Numbered from the stretch's first letter, positions 9,587-19,550 are shown. The stretch: DNA of 64,000 nt from Pseudomonas sp. FP2309 (GCF_030687575.1 NZ_CP117439.1:4641501-4705500); one strand, 5' to 3'. Made by a program: numbers and translations. Notes: generated from the letters alone by a model not told the origin.

Positions 9587-10459
9587 ATGCCAGACCTGGA
9601 ATCCCTGCACGTTTTTCAAGCCCTTAACCGCTCGCCCCACGCACGCCTTGAAGCCTGCGCCGAGCTCGGTGACGGCTTGTCCGCGGCCTTGTGGAACAAC
9701 CATCACGATGCCCAGGACTACCAGGCCCCCGGCCATCACACCTTGTCCTGCTACATCGGCGGCGGCACCGGCACGTTTCGGCGAGACCAGCCCGGCACCA
9801 AGGGTGGCCCCGACAAGTTATGCATCCTGCCGGCCGAGCATCAGTCAGCGTGGGTGATCAACGGTGAGATCCGCCTGGCTCATGTGTATTTCAGCCCGGA
9901 GCAATTCGCCCTCGGCTGCGTCACCCTGCTCGACCGCGAACCGCGCACCCTGGCGCTGCGCGAAAGTACTTTCCTTGAAGACGCCGGCCAGGCCCGACGC
10001 TTTCGCCAATTAATCGCCCTCAACTGGGATGAGCCCGCCGAACGCTTGCTGACCAGCAGCCTGGCCCATGAACTGCTCAGCCACACGTTGCTCAGCCAGG
10101 TCGGCGCCCGCGAAGGCCTGCGCTTGAAAGGAGGGTTGGCGGCGTACCAGCGCCGGTTACTGGTGGACTACATCGACCAGAACCTGGAAGAGCCGATCAG
10201 CCTTGGGCAACTGGCCGCAATGTGCGCGCTGTCGGAATACCACTTCGCGCGGATGTTCCGCCAAAGCTTCGGCCTGCCGCCCCATCAGTACTTGCTGGCG
10301 CGCCGCCTGACCCGCGCGCAGCAGCTGTTGCGCAGCAGCGCGCTGCCTCTGGGCGAAATCGCGTTGCGCTGCGGCTTCTCCAGCGCCAGCCACTTCACCC
10401 ACCGTTTCCGCCAGGCCATGGACGCGACGCCCGGCGACTACCGACAGGCCTTCCTCTAA
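9587..10459 (+). CDS. AraC-family transcriptional regulator
   Basis: The product has 290 residues. The C-terminal third (about 195-288) holds the double helix-turn-helix of AraC/XylS proteins, with [20 protein letters not shown] for the first helix pair and [20 protein letters not shown] for the second. The N-terminal part is a putative effector or cupin-like domain without a recognised ligand. It is divergent from the EamA transporter (start codons 138 bases apart), so that exporter is its most likely target. Its end overlaps the end of the LuxR gene by 4 bases. Confidence 0.88.
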   Translation: MPDLESLHVFQALNRSPHARLEACAELGDGLSAALWNNHHDAQDYQAPGHHTLSCYIGGGTGTFRRDQPGTKGGPDKLCILPAEHQSAWVINGEIRLAHVYFSPEQFALGCVTLLDREPRTLALRESTFLEDAGQARRFRQLIALNWDEPAERLLTSSLAHELLSHTLLSQVGAREGLRLKGGLAAYQRRLLVDYIDQNLEEPISLGQLAAMCALSEYHFARMFRQSFGLPPHQYLLARRLTRAQQLLRSSALPLGEIALRCGFSSASHFTHRFRQAMDATPGDYRQAFL

Positions 10460-12957
10460 ACCATCAGGCCCAGGGTCTTGGCCTTGGCCACCGCTTGCGT
10501 GCGCCGCTCCACACCGAGCTTGCTGTGGATGCGCCGCGCGTGGGTCTTGACCGTGTGCAATGAAATAAACAGCCGGTCGGCGATTTCCAGGTTGGAGCTG
10601 CCCAGCGCGATCAACTGCAGCACTTCCAGTTCGCGCTGGCTCAAGGGGTTGTCCACGACGCCGGATGGGCTCGCCTGGGGCTCCATCCCCAGCTCACTCA
10701 ACAGCCCTGGCGAACGTAAACGCAGCTCGCGAATCGCTTGCTGCACCTGACAACGCTCGGCCAGTTCCAGCCCGTGTTGCAGCGAGCGGCGCGCCAAGGC
10801 GGGGTCGCCTACTTGCCAGGCGACTTCGCCGAGCACCAAGTGCAGTTCGGTTTCCAGGCAGAGCATGCCACGCCTTTGGGTGGCCTCCAGCAAAGCACTG
10901 AGCTGCTCCAACGGCTGATCGGCACACCCCAGTTTCACCTCCGCCAGCACCAGCAGGTATTCCAGGCGCGGGATCAGCTCCAGCGTGGCCGGCGGTGCCT
11001 GCTTGGCCTGGGGCCCACGGAAGTGGCGCAGCACACGGCGCACCGCCTCGACGGTCAACTCGGCGCGGCCTTGCTGCAACCAGAAATGCCCGCTGACCAA
11101 CAACAGCACCGCGCGGTACACCGTGTCCGGCACCTGGCGTTGCTGCATCAGCCGCTCGGCCTCGCGCAGTTGGACAAACGCCTGGGCATAATCGCCGCGG
11201 TTGGCGGCCAGCAGCGCCAGGCCGAGAAACCCATACAGCACGCGTTTGTCCTGGCTGTGCAGGCACATTTTCATACCCGACTCGAAACACTCGGCGGCCA
11301 AACCGTCCTGCCCCTGACGCAGCGCCAGATGGCCGCGCCGGAGGGCGATGCGCCCCACCAGCGGCCCCGCATCAAGGCGCTGTTCCAGCAACATCGACTG
11401 CACCCCTTCCAGCAGGCTTTGGGCCCGGTAAGGCGCGCCGCGCTGCTCCAGTAATTGGGCGTGATCCAACTCCAGCAAGGCCTCCAGCAGCAACGAACCA
11501 TGGGCGCGGGCCAGGCACAACGCTTCGCGGCTCAGGCGTTGGGCCACGTCCAACTCACCGCGCAGCAACGCTTGCTGGGTCAGCCCGGACAGGCACATCA
11601 GACGCGAGGTCCAGGCGCTGTCCGGCAAGGCGTGCAGCGCTTCAAAAAAATGCACGCGCGAGCGTTCGGCATCGCCACTCAAGTGCAGCAACCAGCCCCA
11701 CTGCGCCTGCCAACGCGCCAGCAAGTAACGCTGCTGCGCCGCCGTGGGTTGCGGGGCAAACCGCGCCAGTTGGTCGATGCACACCGCCGCCTGCTCGAAG
11801 CGCCCGGCGAACAATAACGCCGCCGTCACCAGCCCCACCAGTTGCGCCGAGCCGAGCATCAACTCATCGCCGTGTTGTTCATGCAGGCGCAACAGCAGCG
11901 CCGCGTTTTGCTGGCGGAACAGGTCTTCAAAACTGAAGTGCTGCAACAGGCTCACCGCCACTTCGTATTCTTCGGCCAACAGCGCCTGCTCGAACGCCGC
12001 CTGCCAGTCCTGCTCGGCGCAAAACCACTGGCAGGCGCGCCGGTGCCACGAGCGCTTGGACGGCCAGGGTGTGTCACGCATCAACTGCGCCAGGGGCGGA
12101 AAAACCTGCAACCAGTCGGTGTGTTCCCACGGTTGGATAAACGCACCGAGGGCCTGCAGGTCCCGCAGGTACTGGTCACCGTCACCGGCGCCGAACAGAT
12201 GCTCGCACAGACCGACATTGAAACGCGGCAGGTGGGCCAGCACGCGCCAGGCGTCGGCCAACTCCGGCGCCAATGTGCTGAACAGTTCGTGTTGCAGGTA
12301 ATCGAGCAGGGTTTTGTCGGGGTGGCCGTCGCCGAGCAAAGCAATGCGCACACCGGCGCACCAGCCGGCGCTGAACTGCAGCACGCTGTCGAGCGACGGT
12401 CCCGGCGCATGGCTGAGCAGTTGCTGGACTTCGGCCGGACTGAACGCCAGTTCGGCGCCGCATTCGAACAACTCATCGTCGAGCAGCAGGCGTGGCCAGT
12501 TGCACAGCGGGCGACGCCGCGCCCCCAGCCACCAGGTCAGCGCGGGGCTGCTGACGGTGAGCAGGCGATCGAGCAAGGCGTCGGTGTCGGCGGCGGGCTG
12601 GCGGCAAAAGTCATCGAGGAACAGCCACGCCGGGCTTTGCCAGCGGCTGAGTTCCAGCAACAGCGCGGCTTCATCGGTGAACGGCAAACCCAGGTTTTGC
12701 GCCAGACGCTCGCACAGGTCGACGGGACTGAGCGCTGCGCCATTGAGCGCCAGCCAGTACACCTGGCAACCCATCGGCGCCTGCAGCGCGCACTCGGCGA
12801 GCAGCGCACTCTTGCCACTGCCGCCGGGCGCACACAGCAACTTGACGCGCACCGGCGCCGCCAGCAGAGGCTCGGCCAGGCGTGGGCGCAGCAGGTGATG
12901 GGCGGACAGCCGAGGCATGAATCCAGGACGGTCCAGGCAGCGTGTCATGGCAGTCAT
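10456..12957 (-). CDS. MalT-like LuxR-family regulator with ATPase domain (LAL type)
   Basis: A large (833 residues) cytoplasmic regulator. The N terminus carries a STAND-type ATPase with Walker [10 protein letters not shown] (Lys49). The centre is rich in Leu and Ala helices like the TPR sensor of MalT. The C terminus holds a LuxR helix-turn-helix ([20 protein letters not shown] onward). The ATG at 12955-12957 has AGGA 8 bases upstream. It lies next to, and on the same strand as, the DUF1329/DUF1302 genes, which in other Pseudomonas are often found with such a regulator; control of that locus is inferred. Confidence 0.88.
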   Translation of the reverse strand: MTAMTRCLDRPGFMPRLSAHHLLRPRLAEPLLAAPVRVKLLCAPGGSGKSALLAECALQAPMGCQVYWLALNGAALSPVDLCERLAQNLGLPFTDEAALLLELSRWQSPAWLFLDDFCRQPAADTDALLDRLLTVSSPALTWWLGARRRPLCNWPRLLLDDELFECGAELAFSPAEVQQLLSHAPGPSLDSVLQFSAGWCAGVRIALLGDGHPDKTLLDYLQHELFSTLAPELADAWRVLAHLPRFNVGLCEHLFGAGDGDQYLRDLQALGAFIQPWEHTDWLQVFPPLAQLMRDTPWPSKRSWHRRACQWFCAEQDWQAAFEQALLAEEYEVAVSLLQHFSFEDLFRQQNAALLLRLHEQHGDELMLGSAQLVGLVTAALLFAGRFEQAAVCIDQLARFAPQPTAAQQRYLLARWQAQWGWLLHLSGDAERSRVHFFEALHALPDSAWTSRLMCLSGLTQQALLRGELDVAQRLSREALCLARAHGSLLLEALLELDHAQLLEQRGAPYRAQSLLEGVQSMLLEQRLDAGPLVGRIALRRGHLALRQGQDGLAAECFESGMKMCLHSQDKRVLYGFLGLALLAANRGDYAQAFVQLREAERLMQQRQVPDTVYRAVLLLVSGHFWLQQGRAELTVEAVRRVLRHFRGPQAKQAPPATLELIPRLEYLLVLAEVKLGCADQPLEQLSALLEATQRRGMLCLETELHLVLGEVAWQVGDPALARRSLQHGLELAERCQVQQAIRELRLRSPGLLSELGMEPQASPSGVVDNPLSQRELEVLQLIALGSSNLEIADRLFISLHTVKTHARRIHSKLGVERRTQAVAKAKTLGLMV

Positions 12958-13075
12958 TGCTGCATCCTGCGTTCTTATTGTTATGCAACCTGATGCGTAC
13001 CCTAGTCCTGTGGCCGGCGGTTGTTGAAGAAGTATTCAGCGGGGTGATTGAAGGCCATGCATAAAACCGAATGTA

Positions 13076-13162
13076 GAAACGGGCCTGACTCGCGAATGCG
13101 CAGTATCAGTCATTGAACGCTTCGACTGATCCAGCGCATGCGCGAGCAAGCCCGCTCTTACC
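13076..13162. repeat. REPIN (paired inverted REP elements)
   Basis: Two REP copies face each other: one at 13076-13101 (core GGGCCTGACTCGCGAATGCGC) and an inverted one at 13134-13162 (core GCGCATGCGCGAGCAAGCCC). They are separated by about 32 bases. This is the usual REPIN layout of P. fluorescens-group genomes, in the gap between the LuxR and DUF1329 genes. Confidence 0.75.
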
Positions 13163-13184
13163 TGTGCAGCCTATTACCTATGGA

Positions 13185-14543
13185 TCAGCGCACGCCCTCA
13201 GCCCGCAAGGCCGCCGGCGTGTAGTCCGCCGCCTTGGCTGCAAAACCGAACACGAAGCTGCTCTTCTCCTCGTTCTTCATCCCCAGCGCGATATAGCGCC
13301 CGGCAATCAGGTCGTACAGGGTTTCGACGGTGTAGGCCGGCACCTGGTGGTCGTAGTAGAACTGCGCATGGCCTTCGGCGACACGCCACAGCTGGCCACG
13401 GCCGTCGTAGTGATCCACCAGCGCGACTTGCCAGCTGTCTTCGTCGATGTACATGTGGCGCTTGGCGTAGATGTGCCGCTCGCTCGGCTTGACCGTGCCG
13501 ACCACTTCCCACACGCGGTGCAGTTCGTAGCGGGTCAGGTCCTGGTTGATGTGGCCAGCCTTGATGATGTCGTCGTACTTGAGGCTCGGCGAATCGAGCT
13601 TGTAGCTGTTGTAGGGGATATACATCTCTTTTTTGCCCACCAGCTTCCAGTCGTAGCGGTCGGGGGCGCCGGAGAACATGTCGAAGTTGTCGGTGGTACG
13701 CAGGCCGTCGGACGCAGTGCCCGGCCCGTCATAGGACACCTGCGGCGCACGGCGCACACGGCGCTGGCCGGCGTTGTAGATCCAGGCCAGGCGCGGTTCT
13801 TTGACCTGGTCGAGGGTTTCATGCACCAGCAGCACGTTACCGGCCAGGCGAGCCGGGGCGGTGACCGATTGCTTGAAGTAACTCAGCACGTTGGCCGCCT
13901 TCGCCGGGTCGATATCCGGGATGGCCTGGGGCACTGCCACCTCTTCTTCGAAGCGGATCGGCGTGTAGCTGCCGTTGGTCTGCGGGGTGGCCTGGGTGAT
14001 GATGCGGCGCAGGTTGCCACCGTGGTAACGGGTGATGTGGTTCCACAGCACCTCCACGCCATTTTTTGGAATCGGGAACGCGTAATAGCGGTTACCGGTG
14101 AAGTTTTCCAGGCCGTTGCCGTCATTGATCGCCTTGACGTTCAGTGCGCTGCGCTTGATCGACTCGTAGATGTCCGCCGGCAGGTTGACCGTGCGGTGGC
14201 TCGGGTACACCGGGATCTTGTAGGTCTCGGGGTAGCGTTTGAACATCGCCACCTGGCCGTCGGAGAGCTTGTCCTTGTACTTGTCGACGGTGGCCGCGGT
14301 GATCACGAACAGCGGTTTTTCATTGGCGAACGGGTCGGCCAGGAAGCCTTTGCTGTCCACCGCGCCGGCGTTTTTCGGGATGCCGCCGGTCCAGGCCGGA
14401 ATCGAGCCATCCGCGTTGCCGGCTTTTTCGGCGCCGACCGGCGTGAGGGTGGTGCCAAGTTTGGCCGCTTCTTCCGGCGACACCGCCGCCATCACATGGG
14501 CGGCCAGCAAACTCAGGGCCAACACTGCAATTGTCTTACGCAT
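13185..14543 (-). CDS. DUF1329-family exported protein
   Basis: A 452-residue protein of the DUF1329 family (LolB-like fold), predicted to be exported: it starts with the Sec signal MRKTIAVLALSLLAAHVMA, followed by mature sequence beginning near AVSPEEAAKLG. DUF1329 and DUF1302 proteins nearly always occur as a pair and are thought to act at the outer membrane in uptake or processing of hydrophobic compounds; the exact role is not established. It lies 26 bases after the DUF1302 gene and is surely co-transcribed with it. Confidence 0.85.
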   Translation of the reverse strand: MRKTIAVLALSLLAAHVMAAVSPEEAAKLGTTLTPVGAEKAGNADGSIPAWTGGIPKNAGAVDSKGFLADPFANEKPLFVITAATVDKYKDKLSDGQVAMFKRYPETYKIPVYPSHRTVNLPADIYESIKRSALNVKAINDGNGLENFTGNRYYAFPIPKNGVEVLWNHITRYHGGNLRRIITQATPQTNGSYTPIRFEEEVAVPQAIPDIDPAKAANVLSYFKQSVTAPARLAGNVLLVHETLDQVKEPRLAWIYNAGQRRVRRAPQVSYDGPGTASDGLRTTDNFDMFSGAPDRYDWKLVGKKEMYIPYNSYKLDSPSLKYDDIIKAGHINQDLTRYELHRVWEVVGTVKPSERHIYAKRHMYIDEDSWQVALVDHYDGRGQLWRVAEGHAQFYYDHQVPAYTVETLYDLIAGRYIALGMKNEEKSSFVFGFAAKAADYTPAALRAEGVR

Positions 14544-14569
14544 AGGTTCTTGTCCTTCTTTAAGCCAAA

Positions 14570-16351
14570 TCAGAAGTTCACGCCGAAGCTGAGGGCGAGG
14601 AAGTCGCGGTCGGTCAGGGTGTTGTAGTCGCCGCCAAAAAAGTCGGTGTAGCTGAGGCTGGCGGTGTAGGTGCTGCGGTAGTCCGCATCCACGCCGACGC
14701 TGATGGCCTTGGCACCCTTGTTGAAGATCCCGTTGGGGCCATAGCCGGCCACGTCATGGGACCAGGACAGGTTGGGCTTGAGGTTCACCCCGGCAATCGC
14801 GTTGTTGTAGTCAAGAATCGCCCGCGCGCGGTAGCCCCACGAGGTGGAGGTGACGAAACCGTCGGTGTCGCCCTGGAAACCGTAGGCGCCGTACACCGAG
14901 TCGCGGCCGTAACGCAGCTTGGATTTGTCTTCCAGGCCGGCCACGTGCACAACCGCCGCTTCACCCACCAGCGTCAGGCGTTCGGCGCCCAATACCTGGT
15001 CGAAGAATTGGGTCATGGTGCTTTGGATCTGGGTGATTTCCTTGCGGCGGTAGCCTTTGTTGTCGCTGCCGAAATTGCTGCGGATGGGCGACGCGGTTTG
15101 GTTGGCGATCGGGTTGACCAGCGCCAGGGTCAGGTCGGTGGTATTGAGCTGCACAGGCGCATTGGGCCGGTAGCTGATTTCCCCGGTCCACGCCGTGCCG
15201 GTGGGCAAGGTCGTGGAGAAACTCGCGCCGAACAGGCGGATGTCTTCCGGGTAGTCGAGGTAGTACTGCCCGCGACCGAGCATGGTGCTTTGGGCCAGGG
15301 CGCCCCCGAAACCCGTCGGCGCGGCGGCGCCAATCGCGCCGATGGTCGCCAGGTTGGTGTTGGCGGTAATCGTGCCCACGGTCGGGGTACGGCTGTGGTA
15401 ATTCATGAAGTACAGGCCGTACTCAGTGTCATCACCCAACCAGCGCAGCGCCGCGCCGAACTGGCCCGAATCCCGTGCATCACGGTCACCGGCCCGCTGC
15501 ACCACCACCCCTTCGCGGGTCACCACGAAGCCTTGGCCGCGTGCGGCCGCAATCGGTTGCAGCGGCGCAATCGCCGGACTGCCCACCGTGTAATTACCGG
15601 TACAACCATCCGCCGCCACATCACCGCCAAAGAAGGTGCCGCAGTTGTCCAGCACGGTCTGGTCCCATTCCAACTGGTAGAACCCTTCCACCGTCAGTTG
15701 GTTGGTCAGGCTTTGTGAAGCGAACAGCATGTTCACCGGGATCAGGCCTTCCTTGATCTCGGCACCCGGCCGGCGGAACGCCGACACGTCAATCGGGTTG
15801 ATGCTGTTGATGGAGTTGCCGATGAAGGTACTTTCGCCCCAACTGACCACCTGCTTACCGGCGCGCACGGTGCCCGGCAGGTCGCCCAGGGAGTAGTTGT
15901 GGTAGACAAACGCATCGAGGATCTGCGCGCCGCTGGACTTGGCGCCTTCCTTGCGGTTGTGGTCGCTGATCTGCTTGAACTCGCGGTCTTCGTCCTTGAG
16001 TTCGAAGTCGTACCAATACTTGCCACGCACGAACACACCGGTGTCGCCGTACTTGAGTTCAAGGTCGTGCAGGCCCTTGAAGATCTTGGAGAAGGTCTCG
16101 CCCTTCTTGAAGTTCAGGCGTCCGTCATCCCCCGTGGAAGCCTGGCCCGTGCCGCCGTTGACGGTGCCGACCAGACTTTTGTCGGCATCGCGCAGGCCCC
16201 AACTGGAGCCCACCGACAACGACGAATCGAATTGCCCTTCGATCTCGCCAATGTTGAACGAAACAGCCTGTGCCTGGGCACAGCAACCCAAGGCAACCGC
16301 AGCGGCCAGCGCCTGTGGCGTGAAGATGGCGCGCATTGTTGTTTTTGTCAT
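14570..16351 (-). CDS. DUF1302-family outer-membrane protein
   Basis: The start at 16349-16351 (MTKTTMRAIF) follows GGGGAAG and gives 593 residues with a signal peptide ending near QAQA. The mature protein is rich in aromatic and polar alternation, with a C-terminal stretch ending LALSFGVNF, a terminal-Phe signature of outer-membrane beta-barrels. DUF1302 proteins pair with DUF1329. Together with the adjacent SDR, hydrolase and aldolase genes this suggests an uptake pore for a hydrophobic substrate, which is inference. Confidence 0.85.
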   Translation of the reverse strand: MTKTTMRAIFTPQALAAAVALGCCAQAQAVSFNIGEIEGQFDSSLSVGSSWGLRDADKSLVGTVNGGTGQASTGDDGRLNFKKGETFSKIFKGLHDLELKYGDTGVFVRGKYWYDFELKDEDREFKQISDHNRKEGAKSSGAQILDAFVYHNYSLGDLPGTVRAGKQVVSWGESTFIGNSINSINPIDVSAFRRPGAEIKEGLIPVNMLFASQSLTNQLTVEGFYQLEWDQTVLDNCGTFFGGDVAADGCTGNYTVGSPAIAPLQPIAAARGQGFVVTREGVVVQRAGDRDARDSGQFGAALRWLGDDTEYGLYFMNYHSRTPTVGTITANTNLATIGAIGAAAPTGFGGALAQSTMLGRGQYYLDYPEDIRLFGASFSTTLPTGTAWTGEISYRPNAPVQLNTTDLTLALVNPIANQTASPIRSNFGSDNKGYRRKEITQIQSTMTQFFDQVLGAERLTLVGEAAVVHVAGLEDKSKLRYGRDSVYGAYGFQGDTDGFVTSTSWGYRARAILDYNNAIAGVNLKPNLSWSHDVAGYGPNGIFNKGAKAISVGVDADYRSTYTASLSYTDFFGGDYNTLTDRDFLALSFGVNF

Positions 16352-16611
16352 GCGTCTTCCCCGGTGAGTGACAGAAGGCCCCACCCTACTGCCGCGCACC
16401 GGGAGCGATAAGCGCACCAAGGAGGGATTCGTGCTGTCGCTCAAAAGGATTACCGGCCGCTCTGGCCGGGGTGTGGGCGCCGGCATGCATGGGCTGGATA
16501 GCGGCTTATCAGGAGAATGGATGACGCCGGTGGTGACTGTTGCCGTATCGGTAACAGTCCTTGTCTTGAACGGCTATTACTCATCTTGTTACAAGCGGCT
16601 ATTCTTGCCGG

Positions 16612-16771
16612 GCTTTCAGGGCAAATCGCCCGCTTCCACAACCGGAAGACAAGCGAGACTCAAACGGATTGATGATTTTTTTCAATCTGTTACCGGTGTT
16701 CACTGACGTTGATTTGTCGCTCCTTGATCCAACGTCTGACTTCGGCCGCTGCGTTTGCAGCGGCCTTTTTT
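16612..16771 (+). ncRNA. Candidate small regulatory RNA with anti-Shine-Dalgarno loop
   Basis: No plus-strand gene lies here, yet the strand ends in a strong terminator (16744-16771). Upstream are two further stems: GATTGA/TCAATC (16667-16672 with 16682-16687) and GACGTTG/CAACGTC (16705-16711 with 16730-16736). The loop of the second contains CTCCTT (16720-16725), complementary to a ribosome-binding site, as in many Hfq-type sRNAs. The 5' end is a guess from a possible RpoS-like -10 (CTATTCT, 16599-16605). I cannot match it to a named sRNA. Confidence 0.45.
16744..16771 (+). terminator. Rho-independent terminator of the candidate sRNA
   Basis: A 9-bp perfect GC-rich stem (GGCCGCTGC with GCAGCGGCC) and a GTTT tetraloop are followed by six T residues. 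It works for plus-strand transcription, although the neighbouring genes on both sides are on the minus strand. Confidence 0.85.
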
Positions 16772-16777
16772 ATGCCG

Positions 16778-16806
16778 AAAATAAAACGGGGCGCTCTTAG
16801 CGCCCC
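16778..16806 (-). terminator. Rho-independent terminator after the SDR gene
   Basis: On the minus strand, GGGGCGCT-AAG-AGCGCCCC is followed by GTTTTATTTT, 29-57 bases past the SDR stop. It separates the upstream SDR/hydrolase/aldolase unit from the DUF1302-DUF1329 unit. Confidence 0.85.
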
Positions 16807-16834
16807 ATTGGATTCAACGGTGTTCAGGCAACGA

Positions 16835-17746
16835 TCACAGGCTGTATTTCTGCAAATTGGCCATCATCTCTTTCAAGGCCTCAATGTTGTCCTTGGGGTG
16901 AGCCGCGCCGTCGAAGTCGCAAATCTGTTGCCAATGCGCGGCCACATCGTCAGGCGAGAAACCGGCCTCGGGGTCAAAGCCCACGCCCAGGCTGCGTTCC
17001 CAGCGGGTCTTGCCGATCCAGCCACCGCCCACTTCAAACAGCCCCGAGGTTTCCTGGCACGCTTCACTGCCCAGGTACACCACCAGCGGACTGACCAGCT
17101 CCGGCTTGAGGCGCTCGAACACTTGCGGCGGGATCAGACCTTCGGTCATGCGCGTACCGCCGGTGGGGGCAATGGCGTTGACCAGGATGTTGTTCTTGCG
17201 CCCTTCCAGCGCCAGGGTGCGAGTCAAGCCGTACAGGCCGAGCTTGGCCATGCCGTAGTTGGACTGGCCGAAGTTGCCGTAGATACCCGACGTGGAGGCC
17301 GTGAAAATCACCCGCCCGTAACCCTGCTCGCGTAAATGCGGCCAGGCGGCACGGGTGACTTTGTACGCGCCTTCGACGTGCACCCGGTAAACCAGGTCCC
17401 AGTCACTGTCGTCCATTTTGTGGAAGGTCTTGTCGCGCAGAATGCCGGCGTTGTTGACCACCACGTCGATGCGGCCAAACGCGTCGAGTGCGTGCTGCAC
17501 AACCTTGTCACCGTCGGTGACAGAGTCATGGTTGGCCTCGGCGATACCGCCCGCGTCGCGAATCTCGGCTACCACACGGTCGGCCGCCGACGCATTGGCG
17601 CCTTCGCCCTGGGTAGATCCGCCGAGATCGTTGACCAATACCTTGGCCCCGTGCCTGGCGAACAACAGCGCATGGGCACGGCCCAATCCGCCGCCGGCAC
17701 CGGTGACGATCACGACCTTATCCTTAAACTGCACTGACTCACTCAT
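16835..17746 (-). CDS. Short-chain dehydrogenase/reductase, multifunctional-enzyme-2 type
   Basis: An NAD(P)-dependent SDR of 303 residues. The ATG at 17744-17746 (MSESVQFKDKVV) follows GGAG; a TTG 12 bases upstream is less likely. It shows the Rossmann motif TGAGGGLGRA, NNAG, the catalytic Ser in FTASTSG and YGMAK (Tyr-x-x-x-Lys). The insert VNDLGGSTQGEG and the extended C terminus resemble the dehydrogenase domain of peroxisomal multifunctional enzyme 2, which oxidises 3-hydroxyacyl-CoA or 17-beta-hydroxysteroids. Substrate unknown. Same strand as the hydrolase and aldolase. Confidence 0.88.
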   Translation of the reverse strand: MSESVQFKDKVVIVTGAGGGLGRAHALLFARHGAKVLVNDLGGSTQGEGANASAADRVVAEIRDAGGIAEANHDSVTDGDKVVQHALDAFGRIDVVVNNAGILRDKTFHKMDDSDWDLVYRVHVEGAYKVTRAAWPHLREQGYGRVIFTASTSGIYGNFGQSNYGMAKLGLYGLTRTLALEGRKNNILVNAIAPTGGTRMTEGLIPPQVFERLKPELVSPLVVYLGSEACQETSGLFEVGGGWIGKTRWERSLGVGFDPEAGFSPDDVAAHWQQICDFDGAAHPKDNIEALKEMMANLQKYSL

Positions 17747-17865
17747 ACCGAACTCCAAGGGCGACGATGGGAATGGGGTCGAGTGTCCGGTACCCAGCCG
17801 TTGGTCACAATAAAGTCGGCCAAGGCTGAATGGTGCTCGATAAGGCTGGGGGATGATCCTCGCGC

Positions 17866-18768
17866 TCAGGAATAAGCGGCTCGCGGCGCAACGTGACGAA
17901 GGCGATCGCGAAACGCCTGGTAATGCTTGAGCACCTGCACCGGCGCCTCGATCTGCGGGTAGTGGCCGATATTGGCCAGCAGCACGCTGTCGGCATGGAG
18001 CACCAACTGGTGGTAGCGCTCCACCATGTGTACGCCGGAGATCGGGTCGACCTCACCGTTGATCAAGCGCAGCGGCACCTCACCCTGTTGCATCGCCGCC
18101 ACCCAGCGGTCACGCAGGCGCCGACGCTGGGGTACATAGGCGATCAATTTGTGAAGGATGCGCGTGCCATCGTTGCAGTTGATCAGGCTCCAGAAGTCAT
18201 CCAGGGCGCTTTCGCTGGGACGGGTGTCGGGGCCGAAGATCTGCGCAAAACTATCCGCCAGGGCACTGCGTCCAAAGGCGCGGCCAATCATCCAGCCCAG
18301 CGGGCTGAGCAGCAGTTTTTGCACCAGCGCCGGGCGATGGGTTTCGGGAAACAGCCCGCCGTTGAGAAACACGCAACTGGCCATCTGAAACCGCCCCTCA
18401 TAGTGACGCGCCAACAGCTCCTGGGCGACGCTGTCACCGTAGTCATGGGCCAGCACATGCACCGGCTGGTCAATGCGCAGGTGTTCGAGCAACGCTTGTT
18501 GCAAATCCGCTTGCTCCACCAGGCAATAACCGTGATCCAACGGCTTGGCCGAATCGCCGAACCCGAGCATGTCGCAGGCGATGACTTGGTGATGCTGGGC
18601 CAGCGGCTGCCACAGGTAGTGCCAGTCCCAACTGGCGGTGGGGAATCCGTGGATCAGCAGCAACGGCTCGCCCTGCCCCGCCACCCAATAGCGGATGGTG
18701 TGGCCGCGAAAGTCAAAACTCTGGCCGCGCTTGCGCCAGGCTCGAAGCGGGATCTCGGAGAGTGGCAT
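17866..18768 (-). CDS. Alpha/beta hydrolase
   Basis: A 300-residue alpha/beta-hydrolase-fold enzyme. It shows the oxyanion-hole region LLIHGFPTASWDW, and the strand-5 position reads VLAHDYGDSVAQE, with Asp as nucleophile (HDYGDS), as in haloalkane dehalogenases and epoxide hydrolases. The late His is probably in NIGHYPQIEAP. So it is more likely an epoxide hydrolase or dehalogenase-like enzyme than a serine esterase. Its ATG overlaps the aldolase stop by one base, so the genes are coupled. Confidence 0.85.
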   Translation of the reverse strand: MPLSEIPLRAWRKRGQSFDFRGHTIRYWVAGQGEPLLLIHGFPTASWDWHYLWQPLAQHHQVIACDMLGFGDSAKPLDHGYCLVEQADLQQALLEHLRIDQPVHVLAHDYGDSVAQELLARHYEGRFQMASCVFLNGGLFPETHRPALVQKLLLSPLGWMIGRAFGRSALADSFAQIFGPDTRPSESALDDFWSLINCNDGTRILHKLIAYVPQRRRLRDRWVAAMQQGEVPLRLINGEVDPISGVHMVERYHQLVLHADSVLLANIGHYPQIEAPVQVLKHYQAFRDRLRHVAPRAAYS

Positions 18769-19550
18769 CAGGTTTTATACCCAAGGTCTTGAGCATCCAA
18801 CTTACGTAGCAACGCCGGCCAGGCCAGCGCGCCCCCCATGCCTTGAGCACTTTTTGTCACCGCCGCGACCATGGCCTTGGCGCCCGACAGGATCTGCGGC
18901 CCGATGGGAATCAGTTCAGCACCGCCGTTTTGCGCCAACACCTGGATATCGCAGGCACGCTGGAAGATGAACATCATCAGGAAGGTATCGGCGATGGTGC
19001 CACCGCAGGTGAGCAGGCCATGGTTGTGCAACATCAGGAAATTGTTGTCGCCCAGGTCGGCCTGCAGGCGCGCCTTCTCTTCGTGGTTCAGGGCCACACC
19101 TTCATAGGCGTGATAGGCCAGGCTCGACAGGACGAAAATCGATTGCTGACTGATCGGCAAGACGCCTTGCTTTTGCGCCGCCACCGCAACACCGGAGGCG
19201 GTATGGGTGTGCAGCACGCAGTTCACGTCGTGTCGCACTTCATGGATGGCGCTGTGGATGGTGTAGCCCGCGGGGTTGATCTCGTAAGGGCTGTCCATCA
19301 GCTTGTTGCCGGCCTGATCGACCTTGACCAGACTCGAGGCGGTGATCTCGTGGAACATCAACCCGTACGGGTTAATCAGGAAGTCATCGGTGCCCGGCAC
19401 CTTGGCTGAGATGTGGGTAAAAATCAGGTCGTCCCACCCATGCAGGGCCACCAGGCGGTAACAGGCCGCCAGGTCGACACGGGCTTGCCACTCGGCAGCG
19501 CTGACCTGGTCTTTGACACTCTGTGGCGATACGACAGGGGCTAGGCTCAC
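18768..19550 (-). CDS. Class II aldolase/adducin-domain protein
   Basis: A 260-residue cytoplasmic protein of the class II aldolase/adducin family, which includes zinc-dependent fuculose- and ribulose-phosphate aldolases. Metal-binding His residues appear in VLHTHTASG and MLHNHGLL, the family's pattern. It starts with GTG at 19548-19550 after a perfect AAGGAGG. First gene of the minus-strand unit aldolase-hydrolase-SDR. The phosphate-sugar role of typical members does not fit the neighbours, so it may act on another hydroxy-carbonyl substrate. Confidence 0.87.
   Translation of the reverse strand: MSLAPVVSPQSVKDQVSAAEWQARVDLAACYRLVALHGWDDLIFTHISAKVPGTDDFLINPYGLMFHEITASSLVKVDQAGNKLMDSPYEINPAGYTIHSAIHEVRHDVNCVLHTHTASGVAVAAQKQGVLPISQQSIFVLSSLAYHAYEGVALNHEEKARLQADLGDNNFLMLHNHGLLTCGGTIADTFLMMFIFQRACDIQVLAQNGGAELIPIGPQILSGAKAMVAAVTKSAQGMGGALAWPALLRKLDAQDLGYKT

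Noticed and set aside
16368..16706. A 112-codon plus-strand frame upstream of the terminator at 16744
   Set aside because: No ribosome site or family resemblance; part of it is antisense to the DUF1302 leader. The structured end fits an RNA better.
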